A program made the translations under genes and the position numbers. Under the pieces are notes generated by a model. That model did not search any database, was not told the origin of the DNA, and saw only the letters and a list, made by a program, of their open reading frames with translations. 46,808 nucleotides of DNA from Nostoc linckia z4 (lineage in GTDB: Bacteria; Cyanobacteriota; Cyanobacteriia; Cyanobacteriales; Nostocaceae): contig NZ_LAHA01000063.1 in NCBI RefSeq assembly GCF_002608075.1, forward strand, positions 14 through 46,821, written 5' to 3'. Below are positions 1 through 9,033 of this stretch, one piece after another (position 1 is the stretch's first letter; the number at the start of each line of letters is the position of its first letter).

Positions 1-32
1 ATGCCCCATGCCCAATGCCCCATGCCCAATAA
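1..32. repeat. Low-complexity CCCATGCCCAATG repeat
   Basis: Simple repeats of CCCATGCC and CCAATGCC run up to the stop codon of the heme oxygenase gene. The same motif occurs at 9901-9959, 12513-12541 and 15378-15432, so it is a dispersed intergenic repeat and not part of a gene. Confidence 0.8.
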
Positions 33-743
33 CTAAGCAGTTATTTCCGTACTGCCTGGGTTTTGAGAACGAGTTAGGTTATCAAATACAACTTGGCCCA
101 GGGCTTTAATTAAGCTTGCTTCTAGTTCCTGAGCCATTTTTAAATTTAATCCAAAGGCATTATTGGCTTCTGCCACAATCCGTTCTGCTGTAGCATCATC
201 GATGGGTAGTTCATTTAATACCTGACGATACTTATCCTTAAATGCCTTTTTATCAGGAATTCGCTCAAAATTGTAAAAAGATGTGCCTTCATAGCCAGAA
301 AGCTTGAGGGCTGATTGAGCAATTTTTTGTAGCATTTGACCCCCGGAAAGGTCGCCCATGTAGCGAGTGTAGGCATGACCTAGCAGTAAAGCCGGTTCAT
401 TAGCAGAAATTTCCCGAATGCGATGAATGTAAGTCTGGGCAGCAGATGAGGGGCTGACTTGCTTTCTCCAATTATCCCCATAATAGAATACCATGTCTTT
501 TTCTAGGGAAGCTTGGCGATTCAGTTCGGGAAAATAAACCGCACTAATCACAGGATGGTTTGTATGGCTTTCTATGGCGGCTTCTAGTTCGCTGTAGATG
601 TAATACAAGTTGCTGAGGAACTTGGCGAAGCAGTCTCTGTCTACAACTCCTTTGAGAAAACATTTCATAAATCCCACGTTTTCTGCTGAGGTGTGGGCTT
701 GTTGAGTTCCAGAGCGCAGTTTGATGGCGAGATTGCTACTCAT
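33..743 (-). CDS. ho1: Biliverdin-producing heme oxygenase
   Basis: This enzyme opens heme to biliverdin IXa, CO and iron with ferredoxin as electron donor; in cyanobacteria it starts phycobilin synthesis and supplies the bilin for phytochromes. The 236-aa product has the typical single-domain length. An early His in the SGTQQAHTSAE stretch fits the proximal heme ligand, and GDLSGGQ inside LLGHAYTRYMGDLSGGQ is the family signature. The ATG at 743 is preferred to a start 27 bases upstream because AGGGAG sits just upstream of it and the family starts near this point. It stands alone; the phytochrome-type kinase at 26-29 kb would use its product but is not linked. The family is clear; which paralogue (HO1 or HO2) is inferred. 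Confidence 0.95.
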   Translation of the reverse strand: MSSNLAIKLRSGTQQAHTSAENVGFMKCFLKGVVDRDCFAKFLSNLYYIYSELEAAIESHTNHPVISAVYFPELNRQASLEKDMVFYYGDNWRKQVSPSSAAQTYIHRIREISANEPALLLGHAYTRYMGDLSGGQMLQKIAQSALKLSGYEGTSFYNFERIPDKKAFKDKYRQVLNELPIDDATAERIVAEANNAFGLNLKMAQELEASLIKALGQVVFDNLTRSQNPGSTEITA

Positions 744-822
744 TGTTGCTCCCTTGATGTTCAAGTGCAAGGTTTTAACCAGTCATCGTTCAGGATGGCT
801 TGTGTTAACAGAGTTATAAGCA

Positions 823-904
823 GGACTTACGCAGCGAGATTATTTGTTGAGGTCGGGAATGGGGCATTGGGCATTGGGGATTTTTTCCTGCTATGCGTAA
901 GTCC
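823..904. repeat. Palindromic REP-like element with 11-bp arms
   Basis: GGACTTACGCA at 823-833 is mirrored exactly by TGCGTAAGTCC at 894-904, about 60 bases apart. The loop holds the GGGCATTGGG low-complexity motif. It lies upstream of the heme oxygenase gene and looks like a small dispersed element, not a terminator. Confidence 0.7.
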
Positions 905-1095
905 CAAAAAGATTGTTATTCCAGGTTTAAAATAGGATCTGCATTACTCTATCCAGCAAATACCTGTGCTGATGTAGATCCCAGCTGTTTTTATTTCTCC
1001 TAAGATTATTTAACTATTAATATTTGCATAACTATTGAGTTATTAAAATTTATTTATATTTGAGGAATTAAAAGTTTAAATACACAGTTATAGAA

Positions 1096-1203
1096 ACTCG
1101 GAAGTAAAAAAATATTCTACAGAAGACTGTTGACTGTTGACTGTTGACTGTGAACCTTTAACAGTCAACGACCATGTGCTGTTGTTTATTTTTTGGAGTT
1201 CCC
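1096..1203 (+). repeat. MITE-like composite repeat, copy A
   Basis: The order is AAGTAAAAAAATATTC, then GACTGTT/GACTGTG heptamers, then AACAGTCAACGACC, then an A/T-rich end finishing TTTTTTGGAGTTCCC. The same order occurs at 9034-9168, and parts occur at 5041-5125 (reversed), 21469-21537 and 41114-41191. The two ends are imperfect inverted repeats of each other, as in a non-autonomous element. Confidence 0.65.
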
Positions 1204-1260
1204 TTACTTGAGTAATAAAAAATATCAGTAGTGCCTATTGATTGTTGACTTTTGGGTTAA

Positions 1261-1345
1261 AGGGGAAAGGGGAAAGGGGAAAGGGGAAAGGGGAAAGGGA
1301 AAGGGGAAAGGGGAAAGGGAAAGGGAAAAGGGGAAAGGGGAAAGG
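1261..1345. repeat. (GGGGAAA)n heptamer tandem repeat
   Basis: About twelve copies of GGGGAAA with occasional one-base contraction to GGGAAA. Related tracts lie at 7364-7433 and at the end of the window. This matches the short tandemly repeated repetitive sequences known in heterocystous cyanobacteria. Confidence 0.9.
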
Positions 1346-1650
1346 TTTCAAATACATCCTTTACCCCTTAACCTTTTCCCACACCACAAGGGAAGTTCAT
1401 ACTGCTTATCTGAATCGTATTGGAGCATAGACAGTAAAGTGTCATAAATTCTTTAGAAAAGGACTAAAGTACTCACTAAAAAATCAATACAAAGCTTTTT
1501 ACATTAGTTAACATAGTTTAGTTTTTCAGGTCGTTCTACTTAGAGGTATCTAAAATTTGGATACTTATAAAATAGCTTTTCAAACATCCTCTAAGGTTAC
1601 TTTATAAATAACCTCTTAACAGTCAACAGTCAACAATCAACAGTCAACTT

Positions 1651-3723
1651 CTAATTCTCCCTACTTCCTTTTTTCTCTCTTCCACTAGATTTTGGACGAG
1701 TAATGTTTCCTGTTCCTGATTTGTTTTGCAGAATGGCAATTTCCCTTTGGGTATCTTGATAACTATCTTTTTCGCCTTGTTGTTGGAATAGTTTTGCAGC
1801 TTTTCTAAAATCTGCGATCGCTCCTTGTTTATTTTTCTGTTTGGCACGAATCACACCGCGATTATAATAAGCTAAGGCATTGTTAGCATCAATGGCGATG
1901 GCTTGTGAATAATCCTGATTTGCAGCTTTTCTATTTCCCAGTTCCAAATAGGCGTTACCACGATTGTTGTAAGCTGCGGCATCATTAGGATCTAGTTTTA
2001 GTGCTTCGGTATAATCTTGAATAGCACCTTTATAATCTCCGAAAGAAAAGCGGTGAATGCCCCTATGGATGTAAGCAGGAACAAATTTAGGGTCGAGTTT
2101 TATAATAGTGTTATAATCTTCGCTTGCTTCTATTTTGTTGCCTAAATCGCTGTAAATGTCACCACGATTAAGATAAGCTTCTATATATTTAGGATTGATA
2201 TTAATGGCATCTGAATAATCTTTTAATGCCGCATATTTTTGCTTGTTAATAACTTGAGTTAAACCCCTTTGATAAAAGGCTCTAGCATCACTAGGATCGA
2301 TTTTAATGATTTTATCAAAATCTTGCATTGCTGCTTGTCTGAGTTTGAGGCGACGGCGGAGAATACCCCGTTGTAAGTAGGCTTCTCTATACTCAGGTTT
2401 AATGGCGATGGCTTTGGTAAAATCTCCCAATGCCCCTTTATTATCTTTAATTTGAACGCGGGCTAATCCTCGGCCATAATAAGCGTATGCATCTTGAGAG
2501 TTGAATTTAATCGCTTGGGTGTAGTCAGCGATCGCTTCTTTATATTTGCGTAATTCATACAACGCAAATCCCCGGTCATAATAGGCATTAGCATCTTGAG
2601 GATTCAGCAAAATTGCTTGACTAGAATCGGTTTGTGCTTGCTCGTAGTCTCCTAATCGATAATAAGCATCACCTCGCTTGTTATAAGCTAAAGCATTTTT
2701 GGGTTCTAATTTAATCAACTGACTAAAATCTTGAATGGCTCCTTCATAATTGGCTGCATCATATTTATTTAACCCTTCTTGATATAATTTTTGTTGCGGA
2801 TTATCTTCAGATTTTTGTAACTGCAAAAACCATCCGACAATACCAAGTGTCATACAGCCAGCTATTCCTGTCATCACTAACAATAATTTTTTGGAATGCC
2901 GATTTTGTTGGTTGTGTTCGAGGCTGGTTAATTTTTTTAAATCATCTAAAACTTCAGTTGCATACTGATAGCGTTTTCTATAATCGAACCGCACCATTTT
3001 ATTAATAATATTTATTAATTTTCTGTTAATTTTTAAATTTTTATTGTGCCAAATAATTTCTTTTGTGAATCGATGCTTTTGATTTCGCACATGAGATATT
3101 TCATTGGTTGATAAACCCAGAAGTGCGGCGATGGCAACTATACCTAAAGCATAGATATCGCTGTTGTATTTCAGGTTGCCATTAACTTGCTCTATGGGTG
3201 TATATTCAAGATGATGAGAATTGCTGCTAACTTCATTAATAGAGTTAAAATCAACTAAAACTAACTTTTTATCTGAATCACGGCGAATAATATTTTCTGG
3301 TTTAATATCTTGGTGAATCACTCCACGGCTATGCACAACTATCAAAATTTCTAATATCTCTGATAAAAGACTAATTACTTGGTCTTCCCTCAGTGGTTGT
3401 CCTGGTAAAATTTCATCAGTCAAAGGATTGCCGGGAATAAATTCTTGGACTAAATAAAATTCTTCATTTTCTTCAAAATAAGCAACTTGCTTCTGGATTT
3501 GGTCGTTTTCTTGTCCGAGTTGCTCTAAAGTTGTTACCTTACTAGCCAACAAACGGTGGAGAATTGTTAAGTTTTGTGTATTGTTTGTAGAAAAATATAG
3601 CCGCTTGACTACAAATTTTTTGGCAGAAAGATTCACATCTTCTACTAAATAGGTTTTTGCCTTTTCCCCATCCTTGAGAACTTTTAGTATTCGGTAGCGT
3701 CTATCTAGGAAGTGACTATTCAT
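1651..3723 (-). CDS. Ser/Thr protein kinase with membrane segment and TPR repeats
   Basis: The 690-aa protein has an N-terminal Hanks-type kinase domain (about 9-265), one hydrophobic segment (about 279-301) and roughly ten TPR units (about 313-660), each with the usual AYYxRG...DY/DF pattern. K40 (VVKRLYF), D139/K141/N144 in HQDIKPEN and D158 in VDFN match the ATP and catalytic positions. Three motifs are unusual: the glycine loop is degenerate (LKDGEKAKTY), HRD is HQD, and DFG is DFN. The domain order suggests a membrane-anchored kinase whose TPR part binds partners. Activity is likely but not certain. ATG at 3723 begins a normal kinase N-terminus. A TATAAT box and a GTAN8TAC site lie just upstream. 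Confidence 0.88.
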   Translation of the reverse strand: MNSHFLDRRYRILKVLKDGEKAKTYLVEDVNLSAKKFVVKRLYFSTNNTQNLTILHRLLASKVTTLEQLGQENDQIQKQVAYFEENEEFYLVQEFIPGNPLTDEILPGQPLREDQVISLLSEILEILIVVHSRGVIHQDIKPENIIRRDSDKKLVLVDFNSINEVSSNSHHLEYTPIEQVNGNLKYNSDIYALGIVAIAALLGLSTNEISHVRNQKHRFTKEIIWHNKNLKINRKLINIINKMVRFDYRKRYQYATEVLDDLKKLTSLEHNQQNRHSKKLLLVMTGIAGCMTLGIVGWFLQLQKSEDNPQQKLYQEGLNKYDAANYEGAIQDFSQLIKLEPKNALAYNKRGDAYYRLGDYEQAQTDSSQAILLNPQDANAYYDRGFALYELRKYKEAIADYTQAIKFNSQDAYAYYGRGLARVQIKDNKGALGDFTKAIAIKPEYREAYLQRGILRRRLKLRQAAMQDFDKIIKIDPSDARAFYQRGLTQVINKQKYAALKDYSDAININPKYIEAYLNRGDIYSDLGNKIEASEDYNTIIKLDPKFVPAYIHRGIHRFSFGDYKGAIQDYTEALKLDPNDAAAYNNRGNAYLELGNRKAANQDYSQAIAIDANNALAYYNRGVIRAKQKNKQGAIADFRKAAKLFQQQGEKDSYQDTQREIAILQNKSGTGNITRPKSSGREKKGSREN

Positions 3724-3763
3724 TAATAATCAACTATAGTCTTTTAGTCTGATATTTTATTTG

Positions 3764-3785
3764 ATTATAGTGTACGTGTTATTAC
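3764..3785 (-). promoter_or_regulatory. Possible promoter of the kinase gene (TATAAT plus GTAN8TAC)
   Basis: On the minus strand TATAAT lies at 3769-3764, about 40 bases upstream of the kinase ATG. Directly upstream is GTAATAACACGTAC (3785-3772), which fits the NtcA consensus GTAN8TAC. The spacing (site abutting the -10) is not that of a classical NtcA-activated promoter, and about ten chance matches are expected in a window this size, so the NtcA reading is weak. Confidence 0.25.
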
Positions 3786-4101
3786 TGGTAATTTTAAAAT
3801 CAAAAAAATTATGAAAATAAAAATAATTGTGGCAAAACTCCATTGATAAGTCCTATTAATTAGTTAATACTGCATATTTCTACTAATATTTTTCTTTTTC
3901 CGTAAAATTTTACTGATGACATACGGTCATATACTATCAAGCTTAAGTAAGGGGCGTGCATCAAAAGACACTTGGGGCAAAGGATAAGAATATTAAGAGG
4001 TTATTTTGATCCTTACTCTTCAGCAATCCCACTCATGACACCTTATCCCCAAATGCGGTAAAAATAGCGGATCGAGTGATACATAATCCGAGTCTAAAAG
4101 A
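3786..4101. other. AT-rich intergenic region
   Basis: This A/T-rich stretch lies between the divergent kinase gene and the next plus-strand gene. No gene, tRNA or clear hairpin is visible. Confidence 0.5.
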
Positions 4102-4980
4102 TTGAAAATCAACAGATTTGGGCAAAACAAAGACAAAGTGGCTACTGTAAAGCGTCAATTACTTGAGGCGCTGAGCCGTCGTGACATAGCTGCTGTTAGT
4201 AGGCTGATTGCACATTGGCAAAAAGTTCTGGGAACGGAAAAGTTAACTAATTTGATTGTTAACGAGGTAATGGTGGAATGCGATTCTGACAGCCACCGTT
4301 GGTTTTGTCAAATTTTTCTTGGGCAAGGGCAATACGAACAGATGCAAGAAAAAGCCCAAACTAACGTTTTTCAAATTCTTTTAAGTGGAGGTTTAGAACC
4401 GGGAAAAGACTTCAGCTTTGGATCTGATGGCAGACTTTTGATGAGCGATCGCGCCAAGGAAATTTTACTGTCCCAAGTACCAGAGCAACGTAAATTTTTG
4501 TTTGCAGCACAGTTAGAGCCTTTAGCAAGCGAAGATGGAGTTATTGCTATTGAGCAGCAGTTAGGATGTGCATTTTTTAGTAATTTGACTGAAATTGCCA
4601 TCCAACACATTCAGACATTAAGCAATTCTCAAGCAGCAGCTTATCTGGGAGTACTAGTTGCTGGCTTAGTATCCCGTCATCCTCAACTTCAGGATGCAGA
4701 CTTTCCCACACGATTTATACTTAGTACTCTCCAAGGATTGCCGGAAGAACGAGCAATGTTGATTCTTAACGATCCAGAAGAAAATCCCCAATTTGATGAG
4801 TTGATCGTTTTTCAACATTTATTAGCGGCAATGGGAGATACAGAACATCAGCGAATTACTGAGGAAGATGGCGGTATCAGCCTTGACCAACTCAAAAAAC
4901 TTGATTTAGTTTGGCGTGGCGATCGCAAAATTTCTGAAATCATAGCCATGATGGAAAGATGGCATCCCAAAAATAGATAG
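4102..4980 (+). CDS. Conserved cyanobacterial protein of unknown function
   Basis: The 292-aa protein is soluble and mostly helical, without a signal peptide or membrane segment. I do not recognise a named domain. Visible landmarks are a helical N-terminus (VKRQLLEALSRRDIAA), a central IAIEQQLGCAFFSNLTE segment and a charged C-terminus ending MMERWHPKNR. The start is uncertain: the frame closes at a stop only 18 bases upstream, and the first candidate is a TTG at 4102 with no strong ribosome site; the next, a GTG at 4138, is also possible. It is monocistronic, between a divergent kinase and convergent lysC. Codon use and HIP1 sites are like its neighbours, so it looks native. Confidence 0.75.
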   Translation: MKINRFGQNKDKVATVKRQLLEALSRRDIAAVSRLIAHWQKVLGTEKLTNLIVNEVMVECDSDSHRWFCQIFLGQGQYEQMQEKAQTNVFQILLSGGLEPGKDFSFGSDGRLLMSDRAKEILLSQVPEQRKFLFAAQLEPLASEDGVIAIEQQLGCAFFSNLTEIAIQHIQTLSNSQAAAYLGVLVAGLVSRHPQLQDADFPTRFILSTLQGLPEERAMLILNDPEENPQFDELIVFQHLLAAMGDTEHQRITEEDGGISLDQLKKLDLVWRGDRKISEIIAMMERWHPKNR

Positions 4981-5040
4981 ATTTTGCACACAAAGCTAAC
5001 GCAAAGACACGGGAACGCCGGGATGCAAAAAGATTTTTAT

Positions 5041-5125
5041 GTCGTTGACAGCTGACTGTTAACCGTCAACGGTCAACGGTCAACAGTTAACAGTCTTATG
5101 TAGAATATTTTTTTACTTGGAAGTC
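5041..5125 (-). repeat. MITE-like composite repeat, copy C (reversed, partial)
   Basis: Read on the minus strand this gives GACTTCCAAGTAAAAAAATA, then TTCTACATAAGACTGTT and GTTGACC heptamers. This is the left part of the element at 9034-9168. The A/T-rich right end is absent. It sits just downstream of lysC. Confidence 0.6.
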
Positions 5126-5140
5126 TTTAACAGCATTGGC

Positions 5141-7009
5141 TTATGCTGGTACAACAAATTTTTCAGTTCCAGCCAGTCCAAAGGCGCTATGAATAGCTTG
5201 TAAAGCCTTAACACCTTGGTCTTGTGCCACAACACAGCTAATTTTGATCTCTGAAGTGGCAATCATTTGAATATTTATTTGTTGTTGGGCTAAGGCTTCA
5301 AACATTTTAGCGGCAACACCTGGTTGTCCCACCATACCAGTACCGACAATACTTACTTTGGCGATCGCACTATCTAAAACCACTTCACCCCATCCTACTT
5401 CTGTTGCTACTTGGGTGAGCAGCTGTTTTGCATTTTCTCCATCTATCCGAGAGACAGTGAAGGCAATATCCCGCCTGGGAATACCATCAATTACATGACA
5501 ACGCTGAGATTGGATAATCATATCAACACTGATGTTGTGTTGTGCTAATAATCCAAACAATTTTGCTGCCATTCCTGGTTTGTCTGGTAATTGGCGAATT
5601 GCCAAACGCGCTTGGTTTAAGTCTAGGGCGACGCCACGAACGGGAGGAGTAGGAGACGCAAAGATGGGGAGACGCGGTGACACGGAGAAATTATCAAATA
5701 CTCTCTTTGTGTCCCCACATCCTTGTGTCACCGCGTCATTTTCCTCTGCTTCGATTTCAAATGCTTTACTCAGTGCAGTAACAGCCCGATGGCATTCGGC
5801 CGCATCCACTACACAGCTGACTTTCACTTCACTAGTGGAAATCATTTGTATATTTACACCCGCTTCAGCTAAGGTGGCGAACATCTTCGCAGCTACACCA
5901 GGACGCCCAATCATACCTGCCCCTGAGATGCTGACTTTAGCGATGTTATTTTCTACCATCACTTCGGCTTCGTCGGATTTGGGGTTGGATGGACTCCTCA
6001 AGGCTGGGGCGATGGCTGCTGCTACTGCTTCGGCTCGGTTTAAAATAGGTGTTGTTACTGTAAAGGCAATGTCATTACTATTACCTTCATGAATTGATTG
6101 AATAATCAAATCTACATCTACTTTTTGGCGGGCAATTTCCCCAAACAACCTTGCTGCAACTCCTGGCTTATCAGGGACGCGCAATAAAGCCACCTTTGCT
6201 TGGTCAGTATCAAATTCTACAGCATCCACTGGACGAGCAATTTCTAGATTGATGAGCGATCGCCCTTTGGATTTGGTAGAGATAACCCAAGTACCTGGAT
6301 CGTCCGTCCAGCTAGATCTCACTACTAAGGGAACGCCATAGTTACGAGCAATTTCCACAGCACGGGGATGCAAGACTTTTGCTCCCAAGCTAGCTAGTTC
6401 TAGCATTTCATTGCAGGTGATGGTATCCATCAACTGAGCTTCGGGAACTAAGCGCGGGTCTGTAGTTAAAATCCCTGGGACATCTGTATAAATTTCACAA
6501 AAATTGGCCTGTAATGCTGCTGCCAAAGCTACTGCTGAAGTGTCCGAACCACCACGCCCCAGAGTTGTGATTTCCATTTCTTGAGTGCTGGATATACCTT
6601 GAAAGCCAGCTACTACAACCACTTTTCCAGCATTAATGTGGCGATTTAAGCGGCTAGTTTCAATATGCAAAATCCGAGCGCGGCTATGTTCTGCTTCAGT
6701 CACAATTCCTACCTGAGCGCCAGTCATAGAAATTGCTGGTTGTCCGAGTTCCTGCAACGCCATACTCAGTAAAGCAATGGTGACTTGTTCGCCAGTGGAA
6801 AGCAGCATATCCATTTCCCGGCGGTTAGGATTTGGCGAAATTTCATTAGCTAGTTTGACGAGTCCATCAGTGGTTTTCCCCATTGCCGAAACCACCACAA
6901 CCAGAGAGTTTCCAGCTTTGACAGTTTGATAAACGCGCTGTGCAACAGCCTGAATGCGTTCCACTGAACCGACAGATGTACCACCATATTTTTGAACTAT
7001 GAGCGCCAT
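5141..7009 (-). CDS. lysC: Aspartate kinase with four ACT domains
   Basis: This enzyme phosphorylates aspartate, the first step toward lysine, threonine and methionine. The 622-aa protein has the catalytic domain at about 1-250 (KYGGTSVG at the start, STGEQ, GRGGSDTSAVALAAAL, TDVPGI) followed by four ACT regulatory domains (about 268-345, 355-425, 465-545, 550-615). The doubled ACT pairs are usual for cyanobacterial aspartokinases and imply feedback control by end-product amino acids. ATG at 7009 is chosen because the family starts MALIVQKYGG; an in-frame start 36 bases upstream adds an unrelated leader. Residues about 423-457, between ACT2 and ACT3, are encoded by a palindromic intergenic-type repeat (5671-5737) that keeps the frame, which explains a slightly long protein. 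Confidence 0.95.
   Translation of the reverse strand: MALIVQKYGGTSVGSVERIQAVAQRVYQTVKAGNSLVVVVSAMGKTTDGLVKLANEISPNPNRREMDMLLSTGEQVTIALLSMALQELGQPAISMTGAQVGIVTEAEHSRARILHIETSRLNRHINAGKVVVVAGFQGISSTQEMEITTLGRGGSDTSAVALAAALQANFCEIYTDVPGILTTDPRLVPEAQLMDTITCNEMLELASLGAKVLHPRAVEIARNYGVPLVVRSSWTDDPGTWVISTKSKGRSLINLEIARPVDAVEFDTDQAKVALLRVPDKPGVAARLFGEIARQKVDVDLIIQSIHEGNSNDIAFTVTTPILNRAEAVAAAIAPALRSPSNPKSDEAEVMVENNIAKVSISGAGMIGRPGVAAKMFATLAEAGVNIQMISTSEVKVSCVVDAAECHRAVTALSKAFEIEAEENDAVTQGCGDTKRVFDNFSVSPRLPIFASPTPPVRGVALDLNQARLAIRQLPDKPGMAAKLFGLLAQHNISVDMIIQSQRCHVIDGIPRRDIAFTVSRIDGENAKQLLTQVATEVGWGEVVLDSAIAKVSIVGTGMVGQPGVAAKMFEALAQQQINIQMIATSEIKISCVVAQDQGVKALQAIHSAFGLAGTEKFVVPA
5671..5737. repeat. Inverted repeat inserted inside lysC
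   Basis: GACGCGGTGACAC at 5671-5683 is mirrored exactly by GTGTCACCGCGTC at 5725-5737 with a 41-base spacer. This vocabulary (GACACGGAGA, GACGCGGTGACAC) is typical of cyanobacterial intergenic repeats. It lies wholly inside the lysC frame and encodes a linker rich in Pro, Ser and Val. Confidence 0.85.
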
Positions 7010-7338
7010 AACTTTTAGCCAATCAATTGTGTCTGTTTTCCTCAATGCCTCCGCCAGGTAGGAAGCTTTGAAAGTAATATGATAAGCTGCCCTTGCATCT
7101 AAAGCCGCACATATTTTGGTGTTGGTTGTTGACTGTTAACCGTCGGCGGTCAAACAACTTTACGAGTAACTGTGCAATTTTAAAGCGCAATCGCTTATTT
7201 ACTTTACTAAGTTATCAGAATCAATTGACACAAAAAATCTGAAATGGATATTTTGTCAGAAATTTTTGAGATACATGCCTGATTTTCTCAATCAGCATCT
7301 TTCATCCCATACCTTCTATAGATGGAATAGACCTCTTG

Positions 7339-7365
7339 CACAAGAGTGCTTTTTGCACTCTTGTG
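7339..7365. repeat. 11-bp perfect hairpin with T5 loop
   Basis: CACAAGAGTGC (7339-7349) pairs with GCACTCTTGTG (7355-7365) across TTTTT. It directly precedes a GGGGAAA tract. With no T-run after the stem and no gene ending close by, it is more likely a dispersed repeat than a terminator. Confidence 0.7.
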
Positions 7366-7433
7366 GGGAAAGGGGAAAGGTTAAAGGGGAAAGGGGAAAG
7401 GGGAAAGGGGAAAGGGGAAAGGGAAAGGGGAAA
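7364..7433. repeat. (GGGGAAA)n heptamer tandem repeat
   Basis: About ten copies of GGGGAAA with one TTAAA interruption at 7381-7385. Confidence 0.88.
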
Positions 7434-7700
7434 TAGCAAACTCTTCTCCTTTTCCGACTTTTGCACTCTTACTCCATGACCTGCGCTCACAAGGAACAAT
7501 AAAATTCAATATTCTCATGCCCACTTGCCCTGAGCGAAGCCGTTCGCGTAGCGTCTCGCAGAGAAGGGATGCCCAATGCCTAATGCCCTATTTTTAAGGC
7601 AGAAGTTTAATGAAAGACACCCTAACGCCCTTGCCTGTTCGTAGTAAACAGTCAACGGTCAACGACTCTCTATTTCTTATTCGACACAGCTAATCAAAAA

Positions 7701-8936
7701 TTAAAATTGACTAAATAACAAAAATCCTGTCTGAAATAGCCCGACAATGAAACCTAAAACACCACCTAAAGTTACAATTGCCTGCAATTCATTTTTCACA
7801 ATTCCTTCGATGGCAGCTTCTAAATCAGCAGGTGAAGTTGATTTTACACGGTCAACTATTACTTGATCTATGGATAAAATTGGAATTACTTGCGCCACAA
7901 GGGCCTCTAAATCTTTTTCCAAATATTTTTCTAAAATGACAGCTAATTCTTGACTCATCACTTCTAAAGAAGTACCGACAACAGGTGAACTACTCAAGCG
8001 ATTCAATAGCACCACAGCAATATTTTCCCAATTAACAGAATCAGTTAACCCTTGTAGGAAATCACTGCCACTGGTTTGCAAGTAATGACGCACACTTTCC
8101 CGTGTGGTCTTTCGTAGTTGGCGCACTGTTCCTATGGGTAAGTTTTGTAATGATAAATTTTGCAGTAATTTGCGAATGCGATCGCGCATTTGTAAATCTT
8201 GAGTTAATTCCTGCAAACGAGTATTGGTAGCTTCTTTTTCATCTAAGCAAAAAGTCCTGAGTCGCGTTAAAGTATTACGTAAACCAAACAAATTTGCTAC
8301 TACCCAGTAAGTACCACTGGTTTTTTCCCGAAAGCCTTCATCAATAATTTGAATTGTGCGATCGGTTAAAAAATCAACTATGGCTTGCCGCAATATATCT
8401 GGTGGCAAAACTACCTGTAATAACCAATCTGCAAGCCTCGTGGCTTGTTCTTCAGTCAATTGAAATTCCAGCAAAATCTGGTCAAAAATTTGATTAATCT
8501 GCGCTTCTAAAAAGTCTTCTCGCCGTGATAAAACCTTTAGTAATCTTGGCAAGGACTCTCCTAGTAAATCCCGCAAAATTCCGGCTACAATTTTAGCGCT
8601 TTTCTGGTTTTTATCTGTTTTGACTTGTTCGATGGCCAGCCGCAATAACCAAAGAATCGCTCCTTGTACGCGTTCTCTTTGTAACAGACGCCGTGCCAGA
8701 TTTTGTAATTCCTCTGGCGTTAATAGCGACCCCATGATTGTATTGGAAATATTCTGAGCCAGACGTTCCTGGTTGCGGGGAATTAATCCAGGTGTGAAAG
8801 GTACTCTTCGTCCCGCAATATAAATTGCTCGGTAGGGACGGAACAACATTTTGATGGCTACATCATTTGTGAAATAGCCAATAATTCCACCCAGTACAGG
8901 GGGAGAAACATAAAGCCAAAGATGAGACCAGTCCAC
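7701..8936 (-). CDS. DUF445 family membrane protein
   Basis: The 411-aa protein has a hydrophobic N-terminal segment ending GGIIGYFTNDVAIKMLFRPY and then PFTPGLIPRNQERLAQNIS, the hallmark of the DUF445 (YheB/YtxH-neighbour) family. The middle (about 75-370) is a long helical stretch, and a second hydrophobic segment closes the protein (AIVTLGGVLGFIVGLFQTGF). This gives an N- and C-terminally anchored membrane protein. Its biochemical role is not known to me. The start is a GTG at 8936, and the first residues MDWSHLWLYVSPPVLG lead straight into the membrane segment. It is monocistronic, flanked by repeats on both sides. Confidence 0.88.
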   Translation of the reverse strand: MDWSHLWLYVSPPVLGGIIGYFTNDVAIKMLFRPYRAIYIAGRRVPFTPGLIPRNQERLAQNISNTIMGSLLTPEELQNLARRLLQRERVQGAILWLLRLAIEQVKTDKNQKSAKIVAGILRDLLGESLPRLLKVLSRREDFLEAQINQIFDQILLEFQLTEEQATRLADWLLQVVLPPDILRQAIVDFLTDRTIQIIDEGFREKTSGTYWVVANLFGLRNTLTRLRTFCLDEKEATNTRLQELTQDLQMRDRIRKLLQNLSLQNLPIGTVRQLRKTTRESVRHYLQTSGSDFLQGLTDSVNWENIAVVLLNRLSSSPVVGTSLEVMSQELAVILEKYLEKDLEALVAQVIPILSIDQVIVDRVKSTSPADLEAAIEGIVKNELQAIVTLGGVLGFIVGLFQTGFLLFSQF

Positions 8937-9033
8937 AGGATTTTGATTTGGAATTTGGGAGTGAGGAGTTAGGAGTTAAGAGTTAGGAATGATCGATTTT
9001 CATTGAGAACCGATCGCTACTCATAATTTATAA

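Larger units (their letters stand above)
744..1650. other. Repeat-filled intergenic region
   Basis: This 0.9-kb stretch lies upstream of the heme oxygenase and downstream of the kinase gene, both on the minus strand. It holds the palindrome at 823-904, a heptamer composite repeat (1096-1203), a GGGGAAA tract (1261-1345), an 18-base motif shared with the mys promoter region (1498-1515) and another run of GTCAACA heptamers at 1619-1648. Short open frames through the GGGGAAA tract encode only Gly/Lys/Glu low complexity and are not genes. Confidence 0.6.
7010..7700. other. Repeat-rich intergenic region between DUF445 gene and lysC
   Basis: This 0.69-kb region lies upstream of lysC. It contains GTTGACT-type heptamers (7127-7155), a strong hairpin (7339-7365), a GGGGAAA tract (7364-7433), a GCGTAGCGTCTCGCAGAGAA-type repeat around 7540-7567 and a GTCAACGGTCAACGAC run near 7650. 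The lysC promoter should lie in 7010-7300. No gene is convincing; the frame at 7302-7499 is made of repeat. Confidence 0.6.

Noticed and set aside
1238..1447. Two overlapping plus-strand open frames through the GGGGAAA tract
   Set aside because: They encode only Gly/Lys/Glu/Arg low complexity created by the heptamer repeat; no ribosome site.
5532..6092. 186-aa plus-strand open frame opposite lysC
   Set aside because: It is antisense to conserved ACT domains, has no domain pattern, and results from codon bias of lysC.
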